Shown in pieces: positions 24,974-33,270 of a stretch of DNA of 64,000 bases. The position numbers were made by a program, and so were the translations under genes. The DNA is from Salinithrix halophila. GTDB lineage: Bacteria; Bacillota; Bacilli; Thermoactinomycetales; DSM-45169. Below the pieces are notes generated by a model. The model saw nothing but the letters and a program-made list of their open reading frames with translations, had not been told where the DNA came from and did not search any database. The stretch is from contig NZ_JBHSAP010000018.1 of assembly GCF_042650125.1 (NCBI RefSeq), positions 310,001-374,000 of the forward strand. The letters are read 5' to 3'. Every line of letters starts with the position of its first letter. Within the stretch, counting starts at the first letter, position 1.

Positions 24974-25829
24974 CTTTGTCCCCTCCTTCCCCGTAAAGCC
25001 GTTCCAGCACCCCGGATTTCAGGGGAAATACATGCTCTTCGGAAGGGAAAGCGCCGCTCCTTACTTCTTCCACATAACTTTGCAATCCCGAGAGGGCCGA
25101 TTGTCCCGTCTGGCTGAACACCTTGACAAAGGAAGGGCTGGATCCCGCTCCATATTGCAACAAATCGTGGTATACCAATACCTGTCCATCACATCCCCGT
25201 CCCGCTCCGATCCCGATGACGGGGATGGATACCGTTTGGGCAATCGATTCTGCCAGCTCCTCCGGTACGCATTCCAAAACCACAGCGAATGCCCCCGCTT
25301 CTTCCAATTGCTTGGCCTCATGAATCAGGCGACGGGCTGATTCCAACTCCCGTCCCTGAATGAGATAACCTCCCAACTGATGAACGGACTGGGGAGTCAG
25401 CCCAATGTGGGCCATGACGGGGATCCCCGCCGCCACGCAGGAACGGACGGCGGAAAGCACCTCTTCCCCGCCCTCAATTTTAACCGCCCGGGCACCGCCT
25501 TCCTGCATCAGACGCCCTGCCGCACGCAGCACGTCATCCTTGGAAAGATGGGCCGTTAAAAAAGGCAGATCCGTCACTACAAGCGGACGACGGGCACCAC
25601 GGGTGACCGCCTTCGTGTGATGTAACATTTCCTCCAAGGTAACCGGTACCGTCGAGTCATACCCCAATACCACCATACCCAGCGAATCGCCTACCAGAAT
25701 GATATCGGTTCCGGCTTCTTCTGCCAGCCGAGCAGAAGGGTAGTCATAAGCCGTCACCATCGCGATGCGCTCTCCTTCTTTCTTCATGCGGCGCAAGGTC
25801 CGAAGCGTCACGGTTTTTTCCTGTGCCAT
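24960..25829 (-). CDS. panB: 3-methyl-2-oxobutanoate hydroxymethyltransferase
   Basis: 289 residues, a little longer than the usual 265-278. Metal-binding VGDSLGMVVLGYDSTVPVTLEEML, the GGARAVKIEGGEEV segment, MAHIGLTPQSVHQLGGY and GIGAGRGCDGQVLVYHDLL are all present. It transfers a hydroxymethyl group from 5,10-methylenetetrahydrofolate to ketoisovalerate, the first pantothenate step. The gene is preceded by AGGAGG and by a structured leader with a terminator-like hairpin. Confidence 0.97.
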   Translation of the reverse strand: MAQEKTVTLRTLRRMKKEGERIAMVTAYDYPSARLAEEAGTDIILVGDSLGMVVLGYDSTVPVTLEEMLHHTKAVTRGARRPLVVTDLPFLTAHLSKDDVLRAAGRLMQEGGARAVKIEGGEEVLSAVRSCVAAGIPVMAHIGLTPQSVHQLGGYLIQGRELESARRLIHEAKQLEEAGAFAVVLECVPEELAESIAQTVSIPVIGIGAGRGCDGQVLVYHDLLQYGAGSSPSFVKVFSQTGQSALSGLQSYVEEVRSGAFPSEEHVFPLKSGVLERLYGEGGDKDAGG

Positions 25830-25844
25830 AGCACATCCTCCTTG

Positions 25845-26060
25845 TGATGCTCCGGAGCCAGAGGGCAGGGAGAAATAAAAGACGCCAATTCAGCCGCGAT
25901 CACGGACCGAAAAGGCGTCGGTACATTTCATACCGTACCTCTGTCTCCGTCCCGAGGGCTCAGAGCAGACTGAATGAATGGATAAAAAACCTTTGAGAAA
26001 AAAAGCTTTGGGTTCTCGTGCGGCTCCCGAGGGATGACGCCGATTCCCATCTTTAGGGTA
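25845..26060 (-). ncRNA. Structured leader of panBCD, candidate pan-motif RNA with terminator
   Basis: The leader between birA and panB (minus strand) holds two related hairpin segments that share the core CCCTCGGGA (around 26029 and 25955), then a GGTAC...GTACC hairpin, and last a GACGCC/GGCGTC stem (25882-25920) followed by TTTTATTT. Tandem structured copies upstream of panB are what is described for the pan RNA motif of Firmicutes, but I cannot verify the consensus, so this name is inference. The order fits a cis-regulated, attenuated leader for pantothenate synthesis. Confidence 0.5.
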
Positions 26061-26089
26061 AACCATTTTTGAAGCGTTGACAATGGTTT

Positions 26090-27064
26090 TCAGATTTGTA
26101 TGTCGGAAGAGAAGACTGCCTCCGTACCCTTCCCGGTCTCAACCAGCAAGGCACCTGACTCGGCCAAGCCGGTCGCAATTCCCTTTACCATCCCCCCGGC
26201 TGTACGGGCCGTGATCGTCTTTCCCAGCATTCCGGCATATTCTTCCCAGAGAATCCGGATCGGTTGGAAGCCATGGTTGAGATAGCCTTCGTAGAGCGCC
26301 TCGATTTCCCCCAGGATGGAAGCGATCAGTGGGGGCCGTTCAAAGGTCCGCCCCGCCTCGATAGCGAGAGAGGTTGCTATTTCCTTTAGCTCTTCTGGCC
26401 AGACTGAGTCCGTCACATTGACATTGATCCCGATCCCCTGCACGACATAATGTACTTGGTCCTGCTCGCCTCTCAGCTCAGTCAGGATGCCGCAAGTTTT
26501 CTTCCCGTCGATCAAAAGGTCGTTGGGCCATTTGATCGTGACATTTAGCCCTGTTTCCTTTCGGATCGCTCGTGTAATCGCCACGGAAGTGAGCAGCGTC
26601 AGCTGTGAAGCTTGTGCCAGCGGGATCGGTGGGCGCAGGATCAAGCTCATCCAGATACCAGAATGAGGTGGTGAGTGCCAGGCTCTACCCATCCTTCCCC
26701 TGCCGGCTATCTGCTCTTCTGTAATCACGAGAGAACCCTCTTCGATTCCCTCTTTCGCCCAATCATGGGCCAAAGGTTGAGTGGAATCCACACTCCGCTT
26801 GTAGCGGACCTTCTGCCCCACCCACTTTGTTTGCAGAAAGGGCTTTAGTTCTTCCGGTGCCACACGGTCCGGCCGATAGACCAATCGGTAGCCGCTTTTG
26901 GGACGGGCTTCGATTTGGTAGCCTTCTTTCCGAAGTTCATTGATATGTTTCCAGATCGCCGTTCGACTGCATTGCAACTGACGACTGATCTCTTCGCCGG
27001 AGATGGTCGCCTCTCCCTGTTTCAACAATAGATTCAGGATTTGTTCACGGATAGAACTTCCCAA
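26090..27064 (-). CDS. birA: Biotin-protein ligase / biotin operon repressor BirA
   Basis: 324 residues. An N-terminal winged helix (about 1-65, ISGEEISRQLQCSRTAIWKHINELRKEGYQIE) makes it the bifunctional repressor type. The ligase domain holds the biotinyl-AMP loop AGRGRMGRAWHSPPHSGIWMSLIL, KWPNDLLIDGKKTCGILTEL and QGIGINVNV. A short C-terminal SH3-like domain ends the protein. The start is TTG at 27064 (GGAGG about 9 nt upstream), overlapping cca by 20 nt. It biotinylates acetyl-CoA carboxylase and represses biotin genes, which are not in this window. Confidence 0.95.
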   Translation of the reverse strand: MGSSIREQILNLLLKQGEATISGEEISRQLQCSRTAIWKHINELRKEGYQIEARPKSGYRLVYRPDRVAPEELKPFLQTKWVGQKVRYKRSVDSTQPLAHDWAKEGIEEGSLVITEEQIAGRGRMGRAWHSPPHSGIWMSLILRPPIPLAQASQLTLLTSVAITRAIRKETGLNVTIKWPNDLLIDGKKTCGILTELRGEQDQVHYVVQGIGINVNVTDSVWPEELKEIATSLAIEAGRTFERPPLIASILGEIEALYEGYLNHGFQPIRILWEEYAGMLGKTITARTAGGMVKGIATGLAESGALLVETGKGTEAVFSSDIQI

Positions 27065-28280
27065 TACGGCGTCCCTCCTTCATCAAAGCTGTTTTATCGT
27101 TAGGGAGTTGCCCGAGAGCCGTCCGAACCAGCAATTCCTCCAAAACCTTCCCCACCCAGGAACCCGGTGGACGTCCGGAAATCCGGATGAGGTCCTGACC
27201 GTTTACGGCCAGGTCACGCTGATTTCGGACCGGCATCTCCTGATGCCATCCAGCCAAAGCTTTTAGGCAATGATCGCGTACTTGTGGGGGCCAGCCGTGG
27301 ATTTCCCCAGCCAGAAGCGTTCCCCGATAGATTGCCTCCCAGCCGTGTTCTAAGATGGCCCGTTTCGCTTCCATCTCCTGCCATTCTTCCTTTCGGGAGA
27401 GTGCCAGTTGAAAAATGACAGCAATCTCCGTCCATTCTTTTTGAGATACCCGAAAGCTTTTCAACCGACTTCGAACAACGGATACTTCCACCCCGCACAT
27501 GAGGAGAAAAAAGGCCCATCGGGTTGCCTCCCCATCAAGGGAATCCAGTGTTTCAGCGGGGAAATTCGGAGAGTTGGGGACAGCCATCTCCCAACGGCTA
27601 AATGGCGGCAACACAGGGAATAGGTTGTGCTTCCACAGATAGCGAACACCGAGAGAAGGGCGTGGAGCACGAAAAAGCTTCTTTAACTCCCCAGTCACCC
27701 GCTCCACCGCCAGGGAAGTGAGGTGACATTTTGACCGTTGAATAGCCGCTTCCGTTTTCTCCTCGATCGAGAATTCCAGTTGAGCGGCAAACCGAAGCGC
27801 CCGTACCATTCGGAGTGCGTCCTCGGTAAATCGGTGGTCGGGTTCTCCTACGGCCCGGATCTGTTTTTGTTTCAGATCCTGCTGACCCTTGAAAGGATCG
27901 TACAGGCGACCTCTTCGGTCTTCCGCCATCGCATTGATAGTGAAATCCCGGCGGGCCAGATCCTTTGATAGATCCGTCATAAACACCACCGCATCAGGAC
28001 GCCGGTGATCCGTATACGCTCCTTCCCGACGGAACGTTGTCACCTCCGTCATCCCTTTCTTGTGGAGGACGGAGACCGTTCCGTGACGAAGACCCGTGGG
28101 CACCGTCCAGGGAAAGAGAGCTTGTACCGTGTCAGGGCAAGCATCTGTCGCTACATCCCAGTCGGCAGGCTCCCGTCCCATCAAGCGATCCCGGACACAG
28201 CCCCCAACCAGATATGCCTGGTAACCGGCTTTCTCCAGATGTTCCAGTACAGTCAGAGCATCTTTTAGGGCAGGATTCAT
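27045..28280 (-). CDS. cca: CCA tRNA nucleotidyltransferase
   Basis: 411 residues, class II enzyme as in Bacillus. The head domain has LVGGCVRDRLMGREPADWDVAT with the metal-binding DWD pair, then FRREGAYTDHRRPDAV and ARRDFTINAMAEDRRGRLYDPFKGQQDL. The neck motif FTEDALRMVRALRFAAQLEF selects nucleotides. It adds or repairs 3'-CCA of tRNAs. The start overlaps the bshA stop by 4 nt. Confidence 0.96.
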   Translation of the reverse strand: MNPALKDALTVLEHLEKAGYQAYLVGGCVRDRLMGREPADWDVATDACPDTVQALFPWTVPTGLRHGTVSVLHKKGMTEVTTFRREGAYTDHRRPDAVVFMTDLSKDLARRDFTINAMAEDRRGRLYDPFKGQQDLKQKQIRAVGEPDHRFTEDALRMVRALRFAAQLEFSIEEKTEAAIQRSKCHLTSLAVERVTGELKKLFRAPRPSLGVRYLWKHNLFPVLPPFSRWEMAVPNSPNFPAETLDSLDGEATRWAFFLLMCGVEVSVVRSRLKSFRVSQKEWTEIAVIFQLALSRKEEWQEMEAKRAILEHGWEAIYRGTLLAGEIHGWPPQVRDHCLKALAGWHQEMPVRNQRDLAVNGQDLIRISGRPPGSWVGKVLEELLVRTALGQLPNDKTALMKEGRRIGKFYP

Positions 28281-29410
28281 GTGTGGCTCCTCTTTCCGTC
28301 AATCACCCGCTGATAAAGGTCCTCGTACTGATCAGCGATCTTTTCAGCGCAAAACCGATCTCGGGCCCGTTCCAGCCCCATCTCGGAAAAGCGGCGGTAT
28401 AAATCCGGATCACTCAGCAGCCGGATAGCGTGATCCGCCATCGCCTCCACCTCCCCGATTCCGGATAGGAATCCGGTCTCCCCATCGGCCACCACTTCCG
28501 GCAAGCCTCCGGCATTGGACCCCACCGTGGGAACACCACAAGCCATCGCCTCCAGAGCGACCAGTCCAAAGCTTTCTTTCGCGGAGGGGAGAAGGAGGAG
28601 ATCGGCCAGAGAAATCAGGCGAGCCACCTCGTCTTGTTTACCCATAAAGGTAATCTTGTCTGTCAGTCCCCGCTCCTGAGCCATCTCGACAGCGAGGGAC
28701 CACTCGGGACCTTCCCCAACCAACAATAGTTTGGCAGGCACCTTTTTTTGAACCTGATCGAAAATCCGGATCACGTCTGGCACCCGTTTCACCGGGCGAA
28801 AGTTGGAAATATGAAGGAGGATTTTTTCCTCCGGGCGTGCACATTGTTCCCGAATATCGGAGATATCCCGCGGAGAGTAGACCCTCTGATCGACGAAGTT
28901 ATAAATCCGCTCCAAGGGGCGGTCGATACACAGCATCTCCTTGGTCTGGCGGATCAGATCATCGGAAACTGCGGTCACGGCGTCGCTCTGGTTGATTCCG
29001 AAACAGATGATGTCCCGCAAGGAAGGGTCTTCTCCCAAAACCGTGATATCCGTCCCGTGAAGGGTCGTTACTACTTTGAAAGAATCATCCACCATCTCCT
29101 TGGCTAAATAGGCACAGATGGCATGAGGAACGGCATAATGGACATGAATCAAGTCTAGCTGATGAAGCTTGGCTACCTGAGCCATCCGGCTCGCCAAAGC
29201 CAAATCATAGGGTGGGTAGCGAAAAACCGCATACCGATTGGCCTCCACCTCATGGTAATGGATATTATGAAAAAAATGTCCCAGTCGAAAGGGCATATCA
29301 TAAGTAATGAAGTGAACCTGATGGCCTCGTTCAGCCATCAATTTGCCCAACTCCGTTGCCACAACGCCGGAGCCCCCATGACTGGGGTAACAGGTAATCC
29401 CGATCCGCAT
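28277..29410 (-). CDS. bshA: N-acetyl-alpha-D-glucosaminyl L-malate synthase (bacillithiol synthesis)
   Basis: 377 residues, GT4 family glycosyltransferase. It begins MRIGITCYPSHGGSGVVATELGK with the nucleotide-sugar loop, has HVHYAVPHAICAYLAKEM and the acceptor-site region LHGTDITVLGEDPS, then the C-terminal EPE-like catalytic loop PSAKESFGLVALEAMACGVPTVGSNAGGLPEV. First step of bacillithiol synthesis (UDP-GlcNAc + L-malate). It sits 22 nt after bshB1, which performs the next step. Confidence 0.96.
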   Translation of the reverse strand: MRIGITCYPSHGGSGVVATELGKLMAERGHQVHFITYDMPFRLGHFFHNIHYHEVEANRYAVFRYPPYDLALASRMAQVAKLHQLDLIHVHYAVPHAICAYLAKEMVDDSFKVVTTLHGTDITVLGEDPSLRDIICFGINQSDAVTAVSDDLIRQTKEMLCIDRPLERIYNFVDQRVYSPRDISDIREQCARPEEKILLHISNFRPVKRVPDVIRIFDQVQKKVPAKLLLVGEGPEWSLAVEMAQERGLTDKITFMGKQDEVARLISLADLLLLPSAKESFGLVALEAMACGVPTVGSNAGGLPEVVADGETGFLSGIGEVEAMADHAIRLLSDPDLYRRFSEMGLERARDRFCAEKIADQYEDLYQRVIDGKRSHT

Positions 29411-29432
29411 CCGGGCATACTCCCTTCATCAT

Positions 29433-30134
29433 TCACAAAAGTTGTTTCAGAGCAAGAGGGGAAGGGGAAACCAACCCTTCTCCCCATACAGTGCCGATCT
29501 GGTGCCCCCAGAGTTGGTCCCGGCCTTCCACCATCGGTAGATAGGTCGGACGGTTGAGGGGAGTCTCCATTCGCCCGGGCCCCGGAACGAACTGGCTTTC
29601 AAAAGCCAGGATCGCCGCTTTTTTCTTTTCATACACCTCGCTGATATCCACAATGAGATCCGCCTTGGAAACATCATTGATGAAATAATAGAAAACCTGT
29701 TCCACGCGATGGGGCGGAATTCCCTCCACCCCCTTTTTTTTGCGGATCGCCGCATCAAAGACAGCCTCTTTCACCATTCGGCTGCACGCGATGTGATCAG
29801 GATGACGGTCTTCCCAATAGGGGGCTAGCACCACTTTTGGCTTGACCTGTCGGATCAGTCTTACCATCGCCTCAACCTGCTCTGCGGAGCTCGTCAACCC
29901 CCGATCAGGGAACCGCATCCTGTAGCGCGCGGTTAAACCGAGAATCTCTCCAGCACGGTCTGCCTCCTGTTCCCTGGTTTCAACGTCACCATTGGTGGAT
30001 AGTTCTCCCGCGGTCAAATCACAGATCGCCGTCCGGAATCCCGCTTCGGCATGCTGAGCCAGAATCCCTGAAGCCCCGATTTCCACATCATCCGGGTGGG
30101 CACCGAAAGCTAAGATGTCGATTTCCTCGTTCAT
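29433..30134 (-). CDS. bshB1: N-acetylglucosaminyl malate deacetylase 1 (bacillithiol synthesis)
   Basis: 233 residues, LmbE/PIG-L fold. The zinc-binding AHPDDVEIG near the N-terminus, the Asp/His of YWEDRHPDHIACSRMV and the C-terminal FESQFVPGPGR are all seen. It deacetylates GlcNAc-malate to GlcN-malate. The start overlaps mgsA by 4 nt, so mgsA-bshB1-bshA-cca-birA read as one coupled operon, as in B. subtilis. Confidence 0.96.
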   Translation of the reverse strand: MNEEIDILAFGAHPDDVEIGASGILAQHAEAGFRTAICDLTAGELSTNGDVETREQEADRAGEILGLTARYRMRFPDRGLTSSAEQVEAMVRLIRQVKPKVVLAPYWEDRHPDHIACSRMVKEAVFDAAIRKKKGVEGIPPHRVEQVFYYFINDVSKADLIVDISEVYEKKKAAILAFESQFVPGPGRMETPLNRPTYLPMVEGRDQLWGHQIGTVWGEGLVSPSPLALKQLL

Positions 30135-30553
30135 GATTCTTCGCCCTCTTCCCTCTTTTGTTGGACGATCTCACGCCATGCCAGATCACCCTGCTTAATA
30201 GAACGGATGATGACTTCTGCTGCTGCCACGTTGGTGGCGATTGGGACATTATGAACGTCCGCTAAACGCATCAGAGCCAGGATGTCTGGTTCATGAGGCT
30301 GAGAAGTGAGCGGATCGCGGAAAAACAGGATGCAATCCATGCGATTTTCTGCCAGAAGGGCCCCGATCTGCTGATCCCCACCCATCGGTCCGGATAGGAA
30401 GCGATGCACGGAAAGGCCGGTCGCGTCCATGATTTTCTTTCCCGTTGTACCGGTGGCGTATAAGTGATGATCCTTGAGGATATGTTGGTAGGCAATCGTG
30501 AATCGGACCATCAGTTCCTTCTTCTTGTCATGGGCTATCAGCGCGATATGCAT
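30131..30553 (-). CDS. mgsA: Methylglyoxal synthase
   Basis: 140 residues from the ATG at 30553. The family features are MHIALIAHDKKKELMV, the phosphate-binding ATGTTGKKI, SGPMGGDQQIGALLAE with the catalytic Asp region, FFRDPLTSQPHEPDILAL and the conserved His/Asn pairs of DVHNVPIATN. It converts dihydroxyacetone phosphate to methylglyoxal and phosphate, a glycolytic bypass; bacillithiol made by the next genes also detoxifies methylglyoxal, which fits the operon. Confidence 0.96.
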   Translation of the reverse strand: MHIALIAHDKKKELMVRFTIAYQHILKDHHLYATGTTGKKIMDATGLSVHRFLSGPMGGDQQIGALLAENRMDCILFFRDPLTSQPHEPDILALMRLADVHNVPIATNVAAAEVIIRSIKQGDLAWREIVQQKREEGEES

Positions 30554-30599
30554 CCTGTCACCTTCTTTGCGAATGGATTCTCCGGAAATCCCGAAGGAT

Positions 30600-30631
30600 A
30601 AAAAACCCCACCCGGCACCCTTGCCAGGCGG
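30600..30631 (-). terminator. Terminator between padR and mgsA
   Basis: CCCGCCTGGCA/TGCCGGGTGGGG stem with a 4-nt loop followed by six T on the minus strand, 45 bp upstream of mgsA. It ends the efflux-padR transcript or acts as an attenuator in the mgsA leader. Confidence 0.75.
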
Positions 30632-30760
30632 GAACAACGGCCGTTCCAGGCCTCGGCCCTTTCTAGATCCGTCTTCAACTATTTTACCCCATAGGGACGA
30701 ATCCAGAAAGTCGCCAAGACCGGGCTTTTATTGAAAGTCCGTTCCCTGGCCTGTTTCTTT

Positions 30761-30787
30761 GTTTGTTATACAAACTCGTTTACAAAA
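30761..30787 (-). repeat. 27-bp intergenic motif, copy 2
   Basis: Plus strand GTTTG, TTATA, CAAAC, 2 nt, GTTTACAAAA; it directly abuts the padR stop codon and lies upstream of mgsA on the minus strand. Confidence 0.65.
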
Positions 30788-31369
30788 TTACGTACCCCTT
30801 TCTTCCTCCTTCAGTAGGATGGGGCGGCCGCGTTCTTGCAGCCTTCCTTCCAGGGCATCCTTTCGGATCCGTTTTAACCATTTTAGTTCTGTTTTGCCCT
30901 GCTCCACGGTTCCCATCATCATATGAAGGGTAGCTCGGGAAACCTGGGAAATGTGCTCTTCGTACACCTGCTGCATCCGTTGCACACTTTCCTCCACTAT
31001 TTGTATCCGTTCTTCAAGAACCTCAGCGATGGCCGTCGGATTGCCATGTCTGGCAAAAACAAGGGCTGCATACAGTGGGTGGTAGAAGTTGTCCAGACAG
31101 GAAAACTGACGGATGAGCAATTGCTGAAACTCTTCCTCACCCCGCGGGGTAATTCGATAGATGGTTCTATCCGGGCGGTTGCTGTCCCGAATGACATCCA
31201 CCACCTCGATCATATCCTTCTTTTGCAATTGGTCAAAAGCGTAATAAATCGATCCCTTGGGCAATTTAATGTAGTTTTCCATCAAACGCTCTTTCATTAC
31301 CTGAGCGATTTCATACGGATGTTTTTCCCCTTCCATCAACAACCCGAGAATCACCAGCTTGATCGACAT
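30788..31369 (-). CDS. PadR-family transcriptional regulator
   Basis: 193 residues. The N-terminal winged helix (ILGLLMEGEKHPYEIAQVMKERL...LPKGSIYYAFDQLQKKDMIEV...YRITPRGEEEF, about 1-85) is followed by a long helical dimerisation domain, making it a PadR-s1/s2 type with a C-terminal coiled coil. It follows the MFS gene by 7 nt and should be cotranscribed. PadR regulators usually repress a neighbouring transporter or detoxification gene and respond to its small-molecule substrate; a perfect palindrome in the promoter upstream of the MFS gene is the obvious operator. Confidence 0.93.
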   Translation of the reverse strand: MSIKLVILGLLMEGEKHPYEIAQVMKERLMENYIKLPKGSIYYAFDQLQKKDMIEVVDVIRDSNRPDRTIYRITPRGEEEFQQLLIRQFSCLDNFYHPLYAALVFARHGNPTAIAEVLEERIQIVEESVQRMQQVYEEHISQVSRATLHMMMGTVEQGKTELKWLKRIRKDALEGRLQERGRPILLKEEERGT

Positions 31370-31376
31370 CGAGGAA

Positions 31377-32909
31377 TCAACCCTCCCCTTGAATGGGATC
31401 CGCTTTATGGGAGATGGAGGCAGAAGAAGTCGTCGACATCCGGCCGCTTCCCATGAAGAAAATCAAGAGAATCGCCAGCCCGACGGATAGGAGAGACCAC
31501 TGGAAAACGGCTGCGATCGAATCTGCAAAGGCACCGGTCATCCCGTCGAGGACATGAGAAGGAAGTTGCGCTCTCACCTCTGGCTGTAACAGCGCCTGCG
31601 GGTTGAAGTCTCCGCCGGGATTGAAACGGGGTAAAGACTGCCGAAGTTGATCCAGCATCAGGTGGCTTTGGACCGTTCCGAATATCGTGATCCCCAAAGT
31701 CATCCCAATCATGCGGAAAAATGCCACCGATGAGTTGGCAGAACCCCGCTGCCTGACATCCAGGCCATGGATCGAACTCATACTGAGCAAGGGGAATGAG
31801 ATACCCATTCCAACCCCTGCGATGACCATGAACACCGTTACCAACCACCGAGGCGTGTCCACCGACAACGTGCCCAGCAAGAGAACACCCGTTAGGAACA
31901 AGACACCGGATGCAATCATCATGGTTCGGTAAGAGGCATGGAGAACCATCCGTCCTCCCACTTGGCTTCCAGCAACGACTCCCAGCATCATCGGCATCAG
32001 GATCAAACCGCTGTTCGTCGCAGAACCACCGAACACCGCCTGGATATAGAGAGGAATCAACATCGTCGCCACAATGAAGACCGTCCCGTAGAAGAAGCTG
32101 ATTCCTTGACTTGCCGCAAAAAGCCGGTTTTTAAACAAGTTCAGCGAGACAATAGGGTCGGAAGCCTTGGTTTCCACCCACAAAAACAGAGCGAACAGAA
32201 GCGCAAAGGAAGCAAACAAGCCAAGGATGAGCGGAGAATCCCAAGGTTGTTTTTTCCCCCCCAGCTCCAAGGCGAACATCAAGCTGACAATGGCAGTTAC
32301 CAAGAGACCAGCCCCCCACCAGTCAATCTTCTGCCGCGTATGTTCCATCTTTTCATGATAATTTTTCACGATGAAGATCAGAGAAAGAAGTCCCAGGGGA
32401 ACATTGATATAAAAAATCCAGCGCCAGTCGATCGCGTCCGTGATATAGGCTCCAAGAAGGGGGCCGAAAATACTGGAAATCCCAAACACTGCGCTGAAGA
32501 GACCGGACATCTTCCCTCTCTTATGGGGAGGGAAGATGTCAAACATGATGGTGAAAGCAATAGGCATCAGTGCCCCTCCACCAAGCCCCTGGATTGCTCG
32601 GTAAAAACTTAACTGCATCATACTTTGTGCTGTCCCGCAGAGGACGGACCCAATAAGAAACAAGCCCAGTCCAAGGATATAAAAAAACTTTCGACCATAC
32701 ATATCCGACAACTTCCCGAAGATCGGCATACCGGCCACACTGGCAATCATGTAAGCAGAGGTGACCCAGATGAATTGATCCAGCCCGCCCAGATCAGAGA
32801 CGATGGTTCCCATGGCTGTCGCCACGATGGTGTTATCCATGGAGGCCATCAGGATCCCAAGCAAGAGGCCGGCTACAACGCCATTCACCCGACTTTTTTC
32901 GTGCATCAT
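31377..32909 (-). CDS. DHA2-family (14-TMS) multidrug MFS transporter
   Basis: 510 residues from the ATG at 32909. Fourteen predicted helices, the drug:H+ antiporter motif C region GPLLGAYITDAIDWRWIFYINVPLG, the N-terminal motif LLLGILMASMDNTIVATAMGTI, and motif A as GKLSDMYGRKFFY. Closest in style to EmrB/QacA and Bacillus Mdr/LmrB exporters. It probably expels toxic compounds using the proton gradient; the substrate is unknown. PadR follows in the same transcript, suggesting substrate-inducible control. Confidence 0.94.
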   Translation of the reverse strand: MMHEKSRVNGVVAGLLLGILMASMDNTIVATAMGTIVSDLGGLDQFIWVTSAYMIASVAGMPIFGKLSDMYGRKFFYILGLGLFLIGSVLCGTAQSMMQLSFYRAIQGLGGGALMPIAFTIMFDIFPPHKRGKMSGLFSAVFGISSIFGPLLGAYITDAIDWRWIFYINVPLGLLSLIFIVKNYHEKMEHTRQKIDWWGAGLLVTAIVSLMFALELGGKKQPWDSPLILGLFASFALLFALFLWVETKASDPIVSLNLFKNRLFAASQGISFFYGTVFIVATMLIPLYIQAVFGGSATNSGLILMPMMLGVVAGSQVGGRMVLHASYRTMMIASGVLFLTGVLLLGTLSVDTPRWLVTVFMVIAGVGMGISFPLLSMSSIHGLDVRQRGSANSSVAFFRMIGMTLGITIFGTVQSHLMLDQLRQSLPRFNPGGDFNPQALLQPEVRAQLPSHVLDGMTGAFADSIAAVFQWSLLSVGLAILLIFFMGSGRMSTTSSASISHKADPIQGEG

Positions 32910-32948
32910 GTTCTTTCTCCACTCCTGTCGAACGGATATATTAAACTT

Positions 32949-32978
32949 ATTATAATCAAATTTGACTATATGACGCAA
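32949..32978 (-). promoter_or_regulatory. Promoter with embedded palindrome for the efflux-padR operon
   Basis: Minus strand TTGCGT, 18 nt, TATAAT. The spacer contains the perfect palindrome TCAAATTTGA (32956-32965) placed between the hexamers, an ideal repressor site; PadR binding here is inference. Confidence 0.65.
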
Positions 32979-32979
32979 G

Positions 32980-33007
32980 AAAAAGCCGTATCCAAGATGG
33001 ATACGGC
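32980..33007 (-). terminator. Terminator downstream of dcyD
   Basis: GCCGTATCCA/TGGATACGGC perfect stem with 3-nt loop, followed by TTTTTC on the minus strand; it insulates the efflux promoter from upstream genes. Confidence 0.8.
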
Positions 33008-33009
33008 CA

Positions 33010-33220
33010 GGTTATTGACAAAGTCTCTCTGTACCCACAAAGGTGGACCGGTTTCCGGCGGTGCACCTGTTGGACCGACAACCCAGCGGAGTGTCCGGAG
33101 GCTCCAACCGTTTTGCGGCCACACCCGCTTTTCCTTTGGCTGCTGGTTGGAGCCGGAGGGCGCGGAGCGGACAGGCCCGGAGTCGGAAATCCGGCCTCGC
33201 GCCCCACGTACGGTTTGTCA
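33010..33220. mobile_element. MITE-like element, copy A
   Basis: About 210 bp, non-coding. It begins with GGTTATTGACAAA (33010-33022), the exact inverse of the right end of copy B, and ends near GGTTTGTCA. The core GTGTCCGGAGGCTCC...CCGTTTTGCGGCC...CGCTTTTCCTTTGG is shared with the copy at 35.6 kb. It contains a GGCTCCAACC/GGTTGGAGCC hairpin and about 75 bp not present in copy B. It fills most of the gap between dcyD and the efflux promoter, where no gene is found. Confidence 0.65.
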
Positions 33221-33270
33221 GCAGTCTCGCCGTAAACGGCTTTTTCGTCTCCCCACGCCATGTCCTCCCA

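Noticed and set aside
25921..26060. T-box riboswitch before panB
   Set aside because: No T-box core sequence is present, and the gene is not an amino-acid or tRNA-synthetase gene.
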